This document shows positions 1 to 9,796 of a DNA stretch of 64,000 nucleotides, one piece after another (the stretch's first letter is position 1; each line of letters begins with the position of its first letter). The DNA is taken from contig NZ_KE387246.1 in the NCBI RefSeq assembly GCF_000430785.1, forward strand, positions 237,936 to 301,935, read 5' to 3'. The position numbers and the translations under genes were made by a program. The notes beneath the pieces were generated by a model, which saw nothing but the letters and a program-made list of their open reading frames with translations, ran no database searches and was not told where the DNA came from. Origin of the DNA: Ectobacillus panaciterrae DSM 19096. GTDB lineage: Bacteria > Bacillota > Bacilli > Bacillales > Bacillaceae_G.

Positions 1-114
1 GGTCAAAAGACAAAGGCGAGGGCGTCTAAAAGGCTTTGAGCGTTACTGCACTCGGCAGGAGCTCTGCCCGCCTAAAAAGAGTTTTGCACGGATTTCTCAC
101 GTGCTGAGTTTTTC

Positions 115-1218
115 CTAGAGAGATATCCAATTATCCCTGTGAATCGCTTCGTAGCTTTGTCTTTCCCCGCTCAGTTTGATTTCGGTGCTCTGCTTTCCTT
201 TTAATGCGCTTAGCTCCTCAGCGTTATAATTGACCTGTCCTTTCCCGATCACACGCCCTTTTTGATTGATGACTTCAACCACATCTCCAGCTTGGAAGTT
301 CCCTTGAACATCCGTAACACCCGCAGGAAGAAGACTTTTTCCGTGCTGGATAATGGCTGCGGCTGCCCCGGAGTCGACTTCAATTTGCCCGCATATGAGC
401 GAATGGAGCGCGATCCATTGCTTATTCGTTTTTATGCCTTTTTGCACGGCGTTTCCAATATAGGTCCCATCTCCTTTTCCTTGCAGCACATCAAGGAACT
501 TCTCTTCCCCGGTGCCTGTTCCGATAAATACGCTGACGCCAAGAGATAACGCCGTTTTTGCTGCGTCAATTTTCGATTTCATCCCGCCTGTGCCAAGCTT
601 TGAGCCGGCACCTCCGGCAAGTGCAGCGATTTCTTCTGTAATGGAAGAGAGAAAATGGTACTTCTTCGCTGTTGGATCGCTTTTCGGGTTTCGATCGTAC
701 AATCCGTTCACATCCGTAAAAATCATAAGCACATCTGCGTTCACAAGCCCGCTCACTAAAGCTGACAGCATATCATTATCACCGAAGGTTAATTCTTCAA
801 TGGAGACAGAATCATTTTCATTGATGATGGGAAGCGCAGAACGGTCGAGCAGCTCTGATAAGGTCGCATAGGCATTCGTGTATTGTTCTTTTCTGGAGAA
901 GTCATTTCTTGTGAGCAGAAGCTGTGCGGTAATGATATCATATTTGCGGAATTCCTCTGTATACGTCTGCATTAACAATCCTTGTCCGACAGCGGCGGCA
1001 GCTTGTTTTCCTTTGATTGTCACAGGACGAACGGGATATCCGAGAGCGGAAAAGCCCGCCGCAACCGCACCGGATGTAATGAGCACAACTTCATGGCCCG
1101 CTTGCTTGAGCCTCGTCAAGGCAGCGACATGATCTGTAAGCTTTTCCTTACAAATTCCTCCTTGTCCGGTTGCCAAGGAGCTGCTTCCGATTTTCACAAC
1201 TATGCGTTGCTTTTTCAA
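115..1218 (-). CDS. proB: Glutamate 5-kinase ProB
   Basis: Cytosolic enzyme that phosphorylates glutamate to gamma-glutamyl phosphate, the first step of proline synthesis. The N-terminus ([15 protein letters not shown]) is the typical amino-acid-kinase start, followed by the GDND and FTDVNGLY motifs; a C-terminal PUA-like domain (about residues 275-367) completes the usual length of about 367 aa. I prefer the TTG at 1218 over the ATG at 1233, because GGAGGG lies just upstream of the TTG and the ATG itself falls inside that ribosome binding site. A proline T-box leader precedes it. No proA start is visible in the 114 bases downstream, which is unusual because proA normally follows directly. 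Confidence 0.96.
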   Translation of the reverse strand: MKKQRIVVKIGSSSLATGQGGICKEKLTDHVAALTRLKQAGHEVVLITSGAVAAGFSALGYPVRPVTIKGKQAAAAVGQGLLMQTYTEEFRKYDIITAQLLLTRNDFSRKEQYTNAYATLSELLDRSALPIINENDSVSIEELTFGDNDMLSALVSGLVNADVLMIFTDVNGLYDRNPKSDPTAKKYHFLSSITEEIAALAGGAGSKLGTGGMKSKIDAAKTALSLGVSVFIGTGTGEEKFLDVLQGKGDGTYIGNAVQKGIKTNKQWIALHSLICGQIEVDSGAAAAIIQHGKSLLPAGVTDVQGNFQAGDVVEVINQKGRVIGKGQVNYNAEELSALKGKQSTEIKLSGERQSYEAIHRDNWISL

Positions 1219-1308
1219 ATTTGGTCCCTCCATTGTTATGACCGGGAAGGTTCATCCCGCTCATATGAATTAAATCAGTTAGGGTCACAGGTGAAAGAAG
1301 GCCGGTAA

Positions 1309-1550
1309 CGCAAAAAGACCGTTTCATCCTTTAGAAAAAAGGACGAAACGGTCATCGTTCCGCGGTACCACCTTCATTGATATGATTTTCATATCCGCTT
1401 ATCGCCTGTAACGAAGGCAAACGCTTAAGGTTTTTACTTAAGACTCGGGGATAGGTTCAATAGCTTCTTTGCGAGGAATCTCTCAGCCTGCGAATTCCAC
1501 TCTCTTGCGCAAGAAGGAGTATTTACTAATTCCCTTCTACGTTTTTTCTT
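1309..1550 (-). promoter_or_regulatory. T-box riboswitch, proline type
   Basis: Read on the minus strand, the T-box sequence GGTGGTACCGCGG lies at about 1372-1360. It is followed by a GC-rich hairpin (1353-1317) and a T-run, which is the terminator of the on/off switch. Upstream, stem I carries GAA-CCT-A; the CCT at 1455-1453 is a proline codon in the specifier position, which fits proB. Uncharged tRNA-Pro is expected to allow read-through. Confidence 0.93.
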
Positions 1551-1562
1551 AATTTGTAACAC

Positions 1563-1592
1563 ATTATGCAATATAATCTGTTTTTATGTCAA
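1563..1592 (-). promoter_or_regulatory. SigA-type promoter of the proB T-box transcript
   Basis: On the minus strand, TTGACA (1592-1587) and CATAAT (1568-1563) are 18 bases apart, just upstream of the T-box leader. Confidence 0.75.
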
Positions 1593-1688
1593 GAGATATT
1601 TTGCGGAATGAACAAGTGTAGGATGTTTAATTTCTGGAAAGTAGGGGGACTGTAAAAAAGAAAAACTGAAATAAAGGTGCTAGATGCT

Positions 1689-2657
1689 ATGAAGGTATTG
1701 ATTACGGGAGGAGCCGGCTTTATCGGCTCTCATATTACAGATGCAATAGCAGCCGAAGGTTATGAAACAGTCGTTGTTGATAATTTAACAACCGGCCGCA
1801 AAGCTTTTCTGCCTTCCGGTATCATGTTTTATGAACAAAATATATGTGAACCAGGTTTACAAGCTGTGTTTCATAAAGAAAAGCCGGACATCGTTATTCA
1901 TCAGGCTGCACAAGGAGCTGTGGCGAAATCTATGAAGCAGCCCGTCTTTGATGCCGATGTAAATGCGATGGGAACAATCAGACTGCTGGAATTAAGTGCC
2001 CAGTACGGTGTGCGTAAATTTATTTTCGCATCTACAGCTGCTTTGTACGGCATGCCAAAACGGCTTCCGGTGCAGGAAACCCATCCGGCAAACCCCGTTT
2101 CCTTTTACGGACTTTCCAAATGGACTGCGGAGCGCTACATTCGACTGTATGCCCATATCGGCTTATCGTATTGTATTTTACGGTATGCGAATGTATATGG
2201 GATGAGGCAAAATGCAGAGGGAGAAGCAGGGGTTATCTGTATGTTCATGAACCATTTATTAGAGGGCAAGCCGCTGCACATTTTCGGAGATGGAGAACAA
2301 ACGCGTGACTTCGTATTCGTCAAAGATGTGGTACAGGCGAATCTGGCAGCGATGAGAAGCAAGCATAATGGTGTATTCAACATCAGCTCGGGCACGCAGC
2401 TTTCCTTGAATCAGCTGATCATGCTGCTGGAGAAGACGGCTGGGGTTAAAGCAGAGGTTCAATATCAATCGGAAAGACAAGGGGATATCAGGCACAGCTA
2501 TTTGCATAATCAAAAAGCGCTGCGCCTTTTGAAATGGCAATGCCAGCATTCCATTATGGAGGGGCTGGCTGAGACGTTTGCGTATTATAAAGCACAAAAA
2601 GAAGAAATGAGTAAACGGAAATCTGAATCGAGCGCCGGTTTCAGAATGAACCATTAG
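1689..2657 (+). CDS. NAD-dependent sugar-nucleotide epimerase of the pel operon (GalE/PelX-like)
   Basis: Extended short-chain dehydrogenase family. The Rossmann motif GGAGFIGSH stands at the N-terminus and the catalytic YGLSK tyrosine-lysine pair near residue 145. It most likely interconverts UDP-Glc/UDP-Gal or UDP-GlcNAc/UDP-GalNAc to supply precursor for Pel polysaccharide. I chose the ATG at 1689 because AAAGGTG precedes it at a suitable distance; a GTG 12 bases upstream has no such site. It is the first gene of a tightly packed operon with pelDEAFG, as known for Bacillus cereus-type pel operons. The exact substrate cannot be read from the sequence. Confidence 0.9.
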   Translation: MKVLITGGAGFIGSHITDAIAAEGYETVVVDNLTTGRKAFLPSGIMFYEQNICEPGLQAVFHKEKPDIVIHQAAQGAVAKSMKQPVFDADVNAMGTIRLLELSAQYGVRKFIFASTAALYGMPKRLPVQETHPANPVSFYGLSKWTAERYIRLYAHIGLSYCILRYANVYGMRQNAEGEAGVICMFMNHLLEGKPLHIFGDGEQTRDFVFVKDVVQANLAAMRSKHNGVFNISSGTQLSLNQLIMLLEKTAGVKAEVQYQSERQGDIRHSYLHNQKALRLLKWQCQHSIMEGLAETFAYYKAQKEEMSKRKSESSAGFRMNH

Positions 2658-2670
2658 GAGAGAACGAGCT

Positions 2671-3891
2671 ATGTACCATCGACAGGACAGGGCGATTCGA
2701 AAGCTCATAGAGGTTGTGATTGTGTTTCTTGCTGTTTTTTTTATAGATTCTCTCATCGCAGCAGACGTACGAAATCAGCCGAGTCCTTTTATCATTATTA
2801 TTTTGCTGTTCAGCTTGCGATATGGATGGAAAACAGGTCTGCTTACTTTTCTTTTTACGCTTGGTTATTATGTGATTGCTGAAATACAGAACGGGGGAGA
2901 TGTTCTCCTCCTCTTCTATAACACAAGCGAAAGCAAATGGTTTTTCTTATATTTCTTTCTTGCGATTACGGCGGGTGTGATGAGAACGGCATGGCAGGAA
3001 CGATACGAGGATCTTCATTTTATAAATGAGGAAATGAAGACCGAGCTTTCATCCGTCCAAAAAGCAGCTGCTCAGTTAATAGCAACAAATAAAGTGCTGG
3101 AGCAGCGCTTGCTGCAATCGGAAACGAGCATATCTTCCGTGTATCAAATGATGAAGGCGCTGGATCAGGAAAATATAGAAATCGTGACGAACGAAGCCAT
3201 CTCCATCTTATCTTCGTATTTTCAAGCGAATGCATTCGGCATCTATCATGTGGACAGCTCGCAGCGCACGCTTCGTATCAAGTTAAGACTGGGAAATCTG
3301 CCGCAAACGATTTTCATGGATGAAGCGAAGACATTTTATCATCGTCTGTTTACCGAAAAGAAAATTACTGTGAAGCGCTCGACAGATGAGGCGGCGGCTC
3401 CTGTTATTGCAGGACCGATTGTGATTCATGGAAGAATCCGGCAAATATTAATCATTTGGCGTATGGATTTTTATCATCTGACAGAGCATAATCTTCACCT
3501 GTTATATTGGCTGCTGCAAATCATTTCCGACAGTGCGGAGCGTGCTGAGACGAAAGCGCTTGTGAGAGAGCGGAGGAAATACTATCCGGAAACGTCCATT
3601 TATTATAAAAAATTTTTTGATGAGTATGCAGAAATTGAACAGCAGCGGTATGAGCAGTACGGTCAGCCGTACGCGACATTCGATTTGCATGTTGGAACCA
3701 TCCATCACGATGATTTGGTGAAAATCAGCAGTGTGGCCGAGCGGTATTTGCGTGAAGTAGATAAGGTTGGATTTGAAGAGGACAGGTTGTTGTTTTTGCT
3801 GCCGGGCACAGAGCCGGAATATGTGGAGAGCTTGAGGCAGCGCATTTGGGGAAAGCTGCGGGAAGAGGTGAATCTTTTTCATGACGCTTAG
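2671..3891 (+). CDS. pelD: PelD, membrane c-di-GMP receptor for Pel synthesis
   Basis: Four hydrophobic segments fall in the first about 110 residues. They are followed by a coiled stretch, a GAF-like region (about 150-280) and a C-terminal degenerate GGDEF domain. The diguanylate-cyclase active site is replaced by EEDRL, but an RxxD motif (REVD, residues 361-364) stands five residues before it, where the c-di-GMP inhibitory site lies in GGDEF domains. This predicts a receptor, not a cyclase, that activates Pel polymerisation. AGGAGAG precedes the ATG. Its 3' end overlaps pelE by 11 bases. Confidence 0.93.
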   Translation: MYHRQDRAIRKLIEVVIVFLAVFFIDSLIAADVRNQPSPFIIIILLFSLRYGWKTGLLTFLFTLGYYVIAEIQNGGDVLLLFYNTSESKWFFLYFFLAITAGVMRTAWQERYEDLHFINEEMKTELSSVQKAAAQLIATNKVLEQRLLQSETSISSVYQMMKALDQENIEIVTNEAISILSSYFQANAFGIYHVDSSQRTLRIKLRLGNLPQTIFMDEAKTFYHRLFTEKKITVKRSTDEAAAPVIAGPIVIHGRIRQILIIWRMDFYHLTEHNLHLLYWLLQIISDSAERAETKALVRERRKYYPETSIYYKKFFDEYAEIEQQRYEQYGQPYATFDLHVGTIHHDDLVKISSVAERYLREVDKVGFEEDRLLFLLPGTEPEYVESLRQRIWGKLREEVNLFHDA

Positions 3892-4789
3892 TATCTATAC
3901 AATCCCTGTGCTTGTGTTTTATATCATTCACGCGATCATTGTTCTGCTTGTTATCAAGGTGTTTGAGAGAAAGAAACAGAACGGCGTATACAAATGGATC
4001 GGTCTCATTAGCGTCTTCGTTCCTATACTGGGTACCATATTTGGATACTTAGCTTGGCTTTTATCTAAGTTTGTTGCAAACGATATCGTCCATTCTTATG
4101 ATACATATACTGATTTTCAATTTTTCAACTATGATGAAGCAGCTATAGAAGCACGAAAGGATATGGAGTTAATGCCGTTTTTGCTAGGTCTTCACTCAGA
4201 AAAAACAGCTGTGCGTAAAGATTTGATTGTCCGATTGATGGATACATCCATCGAAAACCGCGGCAAATATTTAGACATGGCGCTGCACAATATGGATACA
4301 GAAACGGTTCATTATGCGGCTACGATAATAAATTATTTAAAAGAAAGCTATGAAAAGAGAATCGAACAGCAGGAGGGTGAGCTTTCCGCTATCAATCCGA
4401 GCAGCTACCTTCGTTTATGCGATACGTATCAACAATATCTTAACAGCAAAGTGGTCAACAGCTTTATGGAAGAGAAGATGTATGAGCAGTTTCAAAGAGT
4501 GGCAGAGGAAGCCATATTGTACTTTCCCGGTTATATGGAATTTTGGAATTATGCAGCGGTGGTGTATAAGAGATTAAATAAGCAAGAAAAAGCGCTGCAT
4601 ACGGCAAAGCTGATAATAGAACGATTTCCTGACAGATACGAAGGATATATGCGTGTATTAGAGCTGTATTTTGAACAAGGAGATTTTGCAAGCATTCCAA
4701 AGGTCTATCAGGCATTTATAAGAAATGTGAGCCAGGAAGAAATACCGTCCTCTTTAGAGCCCTTGCTGCAGCAGGTAAGGAGCATATGA
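3881..4789 (+). CDS. pelE: PelE, membrane-anchored TPR-type Pel synthesis protein
   Basis: 302 aa. Two N-terminal hydrophobic segments (about residues 5-25 and 35-60) are followed by a soluble helical region with TPR-like spacing near the C-terminus (LNKQEKALHTAKLIIERFPD). PelE is known as the scaffold that links PelD with the glycosyltransferase. It overlaps pelD by 11 bases and the next gene by an ATGA junction, so translation is probably coupled. Assignment rests on position and topology more than on motifs. Confidence 0.85.
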   Translation: MTLSIYTIPVLVFYIIHAIIVLLVIKVFERKKQNGVYKWIGLISVFVPILGTIFGYLAWLLSKFVANDIVHSYDTYTDFQFFNYDEAAIEARKDMELMPFLLGLHSEKTAVRKDLIVRLMDTSIENRGKYLDMALHNMDTETVHYAATIINYLKESYEKRIEQQEGELSAINPSSYLRLCDTYQQYLNSKVVNSFMEEKMYEQFQRVAEEAILYFPGYMEFWNYAAVVYKRLNKQEKALHTAKLIIERFPDRYEGYMRVLELYFEQGDFASIPKVYQAFIRNVSQEEIPSSLEPLLQQVRSI

Positions 4790-6618
4790 GTATGAAGAGA
4801 AATTTGAAAACGATATGGATTGGCACAACGATTACGCTGCTGTTCTTCATTATTTTGTTTCAGCTGCTTCGGATGGATGTGCTCAATCGAATATTCACTG
4901 TACAGGAAAAGCCGCAAAAGAAAGTCAGCGTGATGACAAGCAGCAAGGCAGGTGCAGGGGAGCAGCTTATGGTTACGATTCTGGCGAAGCCGGAAGATGC
5001 CGCAAACGATTTAATTTTAAAAAATATCACATATGCTTTTACGTACGCAAAGGTGCCGTTTACATTCAAACGTCCAGAAGAGCTTAGACAGATAAAACCC
5101 TCCCCCTATCATGTAATTGTGACGACAACTGAAGCGGCAAATCAATGGCCGTATGATACGATTCGCAGCTTCGTCGAACAAGGAGGACGTTTGTACATCG
5201 CAAACCGCTTTTTTGATCCGAAATGGAATGACCTAACAGGCATTCAAGAAAATAACGGCTTTTTTAAAGAAGATATGTACGGACTATCCATTGAGAAGCC
5301 GTTCTTTCCCGGGTATAAAACGGTTGTTGATAAGAATGGTGCGATGCCGAACAGCATGATGAATGTCGTGCTGAAGGAAAACGCGCAAGTCTATGTAAAA
5401 GCTGAAGGCGTGCCGATGCTTTGGACATATGCGTATGGGAAGGGGAAAGTCGTATATTGGAATGCGACGTTTTTATCTACAAAAATGACACGCGGGCTGA
5501 TCACACAGGCATTAGGCTTGGCGGTGCCGAAGCTCGTTACTGCGCAAGCGGCGGTGAAGGTTATGTTTATTGATGATTTTCCGGCACCTATTCCTTCAGG
5601 AAATACAGCTGCTATTCATCGCGATTATGACATGAGTACGAAGGCGTTTTTTGAAACAGTATGGTGGGATAACATGAAAAGCATTGCCAAGACGCAAAAG
5701 ATCCTGTATACAACGGGATTTATCGGTACATACCGAAATGATACGTCGCTGCGAGCGTCTGATCTGATTAAAAACTCTCGCGATCAAATGGTGCGTTTCG
5801 GACGGGAATCGCTTCATATGGGAGATGAGCTTGGTTTTCATGGCTATAATCATCAGCCGTTGGTCACAAAGGAAGAACCGATAGACCCGGGACTTGGGTA
5901 TACCCCTTGGCAGTCGCAGCAGCAAATGGAATACGCTATTGCCCAGGCGCGTACATTATTTTCGCACTACTTTCCAAAGCAAACGATTCGAACTTACGTA
6001 CCGCCGTCCAACATATTGCGTGAAACCGGACTGCGCGCGCTGATGAAAGAGCTGCCAAGCTTAAAGATAATTGCTTCTGTATACGACGGCGCAGGTTTGC
6101 CTGGCGTGTTTGAGCAGGAATTCGGGCTGGACGATAATGATTTGTTTCATCTTCCGCGCATATCGAGCGGTTACGGTCAGCTGCCCGTAATGGAATTCGT
6201 CATCATGGACGCCATCGCAAACTTTGGCGTATTTTCTCATTTTATTCACCCCGATGACGTATTGGACGAGAGCCGTTCCGGCGGAGAAGGGTGGAGGGAA
6301 ATGAGAAAAGGATTTGACGATCTTATGACGCGCGTGAATAAAACGTATCCGTATTTAAAGCCTTATACCGCTTCGGAAGCGCGAGAAAAACTGATGCGGT
6401 ATAACGAATCCCGATTAGATGTGTACTATGGCGAAAATGAGATTGCAATTTCAGGAAAACAAATAGTCAATCCGTCAGATATTTTCATTCGGGTTGAACA
6501 GGGAAAGCAGTTAGATACGGGATCATTTGACGGCTATACAGTGAGAAAGCTCGGGACGGTATATGCGGTTGCCTTCACAAAGCCGTTTCTCACTATTCGC
6601 ATGAAGGATGTGAAGTAG
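4786..6618 (+). CDS. pelA: PelA-type polysaccharide deacetylase (DUF2194/CE4-like), membrane anchored
   Basis: 610 aa with an N-terminal membrane anchor (about residues 10-28) and a large extracellular part. The deacetylase region carries FIDDFP (residues 261-266) and an HxxxH metal motif, HGYNH (352-356), as in NodB/CE4 enzymes. It should partly deacetylate Pel outside the membrane. In Proteobacteria, PelA joins a hydrolase and a deacetylase; here the hydrolase is a separate gene at 9797-10636. The start overlaps the pelE stop by four bases. Confidence 0.9.
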   Translation: MSMKRNLKTIWIGTTITLLFFIILFQLLRMDVLNRIFTVQEKPQKKVSVMTSSKAGAGEQLMVTILAKPEDAANDLILKNITYAFTYAKVPFTFKRPEELRQIKPSPYHVIVTTTEAANQWPYDTIRSFVEQGGRLYIANRFFDPKWNDLTGIQENNGFFKEDMYGLSIEKPFFPGYKTVVDKNGAMPNSMMNVVLKENAQVYVKAEGVPMLWTYAYGKGKVVYWNATFLSTKMTRGLITQALGLAVPKLVTAQAAVKVMFIDDFPAPIPSGNTAAIHRDYDMSTKAFFETVWWDNMKSIAKTQKILYTTGFIGTYRNDTSLRASDLIKNSRDQMVRFGRESLHMGDELGFHGYNHQPLVTKEEPIDPGLGYTPWQSQQQMEYAIAQARTLFSHYFPKQTIRTYVPPSNILRETGLRALMKELPSLKIIASVYDGAGLPGVFEQEFGLDDNDLFHLPRISSGYGQLPVMEFVIMDAIANFGVFSHFIHPDDVLDESRSGGEGWREMRKGFDDLMTRVNKTYPYLKPYTASEAREKLMRYNESRLDVYYGENEIAISGKQIVNPSDIFIRVEQGKQLDTGSFDGYTVRKLGTVYAVAFTKPFLTIRMKDVK

Positions 6619-6619
6619 C

Positions 6620-8047
6620 TTGAAAATTGCGATTGTGGCAGAAGGAAACTATCCGTTTATTCGAGGCGGTGTCGCAAGCTGGGTGCACATGCTCATATCG
6701 AGCCTGCGGCATATTGAATTTGAGATCATTTCTATTATGCCCGAAGACTTTCAAGGGGATAAAGATTATAAGTACGATTTGCCGCGAAACGTGAATTACG
6801 TTTGGCTGTATAAGCTCAGAAAGAAGCCGAAAGGCCAATTCCTTCAGCCTAACTTATCGAAAGAGGATAAAGAAGCGGTATCGCGATGGCTTACGTTCGG
6901 GCACACGGCAGGAGAGGCTTTGACTATACTGGGAAATTCCTCGCGCCTCGGAACAGGAGAAGAGTTTTTGCACAGTAGAGATTTCTGGGAAATTGTCAAA
7001 GGCACATATGAAGAATCCGGACTGGCCAGCTCATTCATTGACTACTTCTGGATGTATCGTTCCATGTGCGCAAGCGTCATTTCGCTTCTGCAGCAGCCAT
7101 TTCCAAAGGCAGACCTCGTGCATGCGGTGTCTACAGGATATGCAGGGCTGATTGCTGCACATATAAAGGAGCAGCAGAACATTCCCTTCATCTTGACGGA
7201 GCACGGCATCTATTCACGCGAGCGGGAAGAGGAAATATTGCGCGCATCCTGGATTCCGAATGTGTATAAGCAGCGCTGGATTCAATACTTTCATCATTTA
7301 TCCCGGCAAGCATATAACAGCGCTGATGATATCATTACGCTGTTTGAACGGAACAGCCGTTATCAGGAAGAACTGGGAGCGCGGAAGGAAAAGCTGTATA
7401 TCATTCCAAACGGTATTCACTATGACCGTCTTAGTACAGTTAAACGTATCGAGTCATCCAAAATATTAGAAATCGGAGCCATTGTCCGCGTGGTGCCGAT
7501 TAAGGACATTAAAACAATGATTTATGCGGCGAGAATACTGGCGGATGAGAAGGTGCCATTTCGGTTGTCCATTTTAGGACCGCTGGATGAAGAACCGGCG
7601 TATGCCGAGGAGTGCCTAGAGCTTGTAAAGCGGCTCGGCGTAACACAATATGTCAAATTCCTCGGCCAAGTCAATATTATGGATTATTTGCCGCAGTTTG
7701 ATTTGCTATTGCTGACGAGCATATCGGAGGGGCAGCCGCTTGCGGTGCTCGAAGGAATGGCGGCAGGATTGCCGTGGATTGTCACAGATGTTGGTTCGTG
7801 CTCAGAGCTCATTTTCGGAAGCGAAGGGGATGAATACGGACAAGCTGGTTTTGTTGTGCCGCCGGTCAATCCGAAAGCAATTGCCGAGAAGTGTAAATGG
7901 GTATATGAAAATCGTGAAGCTGCCGCACGATTCGGGCAAAACGGAAGGCTGCGGGTGAAGAGTGAATATCAGTGGGAGCACGTTGTTCATATGTATCGGA
8001 CGCTCTATGAAGAAAGGGTGAAGTATAGTGGCCGGAATTGGTTTTAA
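6620..8047 (+). CDS. pelF: PelF, GT4 glycosyltransferase of Pel synthesis
   Basis: 475 aa and cytosolic. The N-terminus MKIAIVAEGNYPFIRGGVAS has the glycine-rich donor or acceptor loop of PelF. The GT4 EX7E motif is present as SEGQPLAVLEGMAAGLP in the C-terminal Rossmann domain. It polymerises Pel from a UDP-sugar donor together with PelG. The start is TTG, two bases after the preceding stop, with a weak GGATGTG site. It overlaps pelG by 20 bases. Confidence 0.95.
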   Translation: MKIAIVAEGNYPFIRGGVASWVHMLISSLRHIEFEIISIMPEDFQGDKDYKYDLPRNVNYVWLYKLRKKPKGQFLQPNLSKEDKEAVSRWLTFGHTAGEALTILGNSSRLGTGEEFLHSRDFWEIVKGTYEESGLASSFIDYFWMYRSMCASVISLLQQPFPKADLVHAVSTGYAGLIAAHIKEQQNIPFILTEHGIYSREREEEILRASWIPNVYKQRWIQYFHHLSRQAYNSADDIITLFERNSRYQEELGARKEKLYIIPNGIHYDRLSTVKRIESSKILEIGAIVRVVPIKDIKTMIYAARILADEKVPFRLSILGPLDEEPAYAEECLELVKRLGVTQYVKFLGQVNIMDYLPQFDLLLLTSISEGQPLAVLEGMAAGLPWIVTDVGSCSELIFGSEGDEYGQAGFVVPPVNPKAIAEKCKWVYENREAAARFGQNGRLRVKSEYQWEHVVHMYRTLYEERVKYSGRNWF

Positions 8048-9488
8048 AATGCAGAAGCTGTTCAAAGAGGATTATTTTTCATCCCGCATACGGGCATACG
8101 GCTTTGCCGGCCTTGTAACCGCCGGTCCGTGGCTGATTGTTGCTTTGTCCATTACTGTCATGCAGCGGCTCATTCATGCAATTGGGCTGATTGAGAATGT
8201 GCGCGAATTATTCATCATTTCCATTTCCTATTGCTTTATCTTCTCTCAAGTCATCTTCGGCACCCAGCAGCTGATTGTAACGCGTTACATAGCGGACGTC
8301 TTTTACGAGAAACGAACGGAAGACATTTATCCTGCTTTTCTAGGAGCTTCTAAGACTGCGGCTGCGGCCGCATTTCTTCTATGGGGCGTCTTTGCCCTCT
8401 ATTCACCGCTGCCGTTTTTATATAAGCTGCTGCTGCTCATATTGTTTGTGATCATGAACCTCATTTGGATTTTATATATGTTCTTAACAGCCGCCAAGTA
8501 TTATCAGCCGGTTGCCTACAGCTTTATTGCCGGGGGAATCGCCGGCATTGCAGCAGTTGCAGGTATCGTATCCAAAATAGATTTGAACAGCTTTCCCCGG
8601 CATGTCAGCGCGTTTTTCCTGCTCGGGGCATTTACGCTCGGCATGCTCATTACGTTATGCGCTTTGTTTTTCTCTTTGCTCATCAGCTTTCCGAAACGAG
8701 GAAGCAGCAAGCAATTTTCGTATTTTCAATACTATGATCGATACCCGTCGCTTTTTTGGACCGGGCTGCTGTATAACATAGGCGTTTGGGTGGGCAATTG
8801 GGTCATTTGGTTTGGCGAAGGCTCATCCTATATGGAAGGCTCGTTCCGTTACCATACACTTTACGATACCGCTATCTTTTGGTCGTATTTATCCATTGTT
8901 CCAACCATGATGATCTTTGTCATTTCTATCGAAACGCGCTTTTATCAAAGATACCGTACCTTCTACGGCTATATAAACGAGGGGGGGTCTTTGGGGCAAA
9001 TTATGAAGGCCAAAGAGAACATGCAAATCGTATTGCGCCAAGAAATGGAACGGCTGCTTCGAAATCAAGGATTGTTTTCCCTTGGTTTGCTTGCTGTCAT
9101 CCTCTATTTTGCCGCAGATTTGAGACTAAGCGAGCCGTTTTTAGGCATGTTTTGTCTTACTGTCGTCGGGGCGTTTGCCAACGGAATGGTGATGGTAATC
9201 AGCTTGCTGCTCTTATATTTTGAAGACCGCAAAGGAGCCTTATATACGAGCATCTTATTCTCCGCTCTTAATCTGATCTTATCGCTGCTCTTCTTACCGA
9301 TGGGCTTTAATGGATACGGTCTGGGCTTCGCGCTCGGCTCTGTATTGACATTCAGCTTCTCAGCTTGGAGATTGCTGCAGTATGTAAGCGATATTGATTT
9401 TCATGCATTTACAGGTCAAGGCGCAATGAAACTCTCTGATAAGCGTATATTTGGAGATATCGGCAAGTTTTTAAATAAACGAGTGTAA
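8028..9488 (+). CDS. pelG: PelG, polytopic membrane protein for Pel export
   Basis: 486 aa with about twelve hydrophobic segments and the PelG-type N-terminus AGIGFKMQKLFKEDYFSSRI. PelG belongs to the MOP flippase-like superfamily and works with PelF to polymerise and export Pel. The GTG start at 8028 has GAAAGGGTG upstream. It is the last gene of the compact block; a repeat element follows before the hydrolase gene. Confidence 0.94.
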   Translation: MAGIGFKMQKLFKEDYFSSRIRAYGFAGLVTAGPWLIVALSITVMQRLIHAIGLIENVRELFIISISYCFIFSQVIFGTQQLIVTRYIADVFYEKRTEDIYPAFLGASKTAAAAAFLLWGVFALYSPLPFLYKLLLLILFVIMNLIWILYMFLTAAKYYQPVAYSFIAGGIAGIAAVAGIVSKIDLNSFPRHVSAFFLLGAFTLGMLITLCALFFSLLISFPKRGSSKQFSYFQYYDRYPSLFWTGLLYNIGVWVGNWVIWFGEGSSYMEGSFRYHTLYDTAIFWSYLSIVPTMMIFVISIETRFYQRYRTFYGYINEGGSLGQIMKAKENMQIVLRQEMERLLRNQGLFSLGLLAVILYFAADLRLSEPFLGMFCLTVVGAFANGMVMVISLLLLYFEDRKGALYTSILFSALNLILSLLFLPMGFNGYGLGFALGSVLTFSFSAWRLLQYVSDIDFHAFTGQGAMKLSDKRIFGDIGKFLNKRV

Positions 9489-9549
9489 TAAAATCCTGTA
9501 AATTCCCTTATTGTGTAAAGTATGGATGATCCAGTAAACTGAAGATGGA

Positions 9550-9723
9550 ACTATATACAAGTGAATAAAAAACCGTTGATAGTGGGGAGAGATTATCTGG
9601 CGACGTGCAGAAGCGGTCAAAGCTTTGTAGTGGTTCATGCAAGGGAGAAGAAGCATATCATATTCCCTTGTGGTTGCACATAGCACATGGACATGTCGAA
9701 ATTATCATTCACTCATATATAGC
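9550..9723 (+). mobile_element. MITE-like repeat, copy 1
   Basis: First copy of the family of TA-flanked repeats. Left end CTATATACAAGTGAAT and right end ATTCACTCATATATAG are near-perfect inverted repeats. The central core (AGAAGCGGTCAAA) and a weakened hairpin are present. It lies between pelG and the hydrolase gene. Confidence 0.85.
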
Positions 9724-9796
9724 ATAGGTGATGGGCAAACTTGCTGAAAAGTCTGCGGAACCACCCATCCCCCCAAAAACGCAGGAGGAATTTATA

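Noticed and set aside
1-114. Start of proA expected downstream of proB
   Set aside because: No start codon with an open frame and no homology are visible in these 114 bases.
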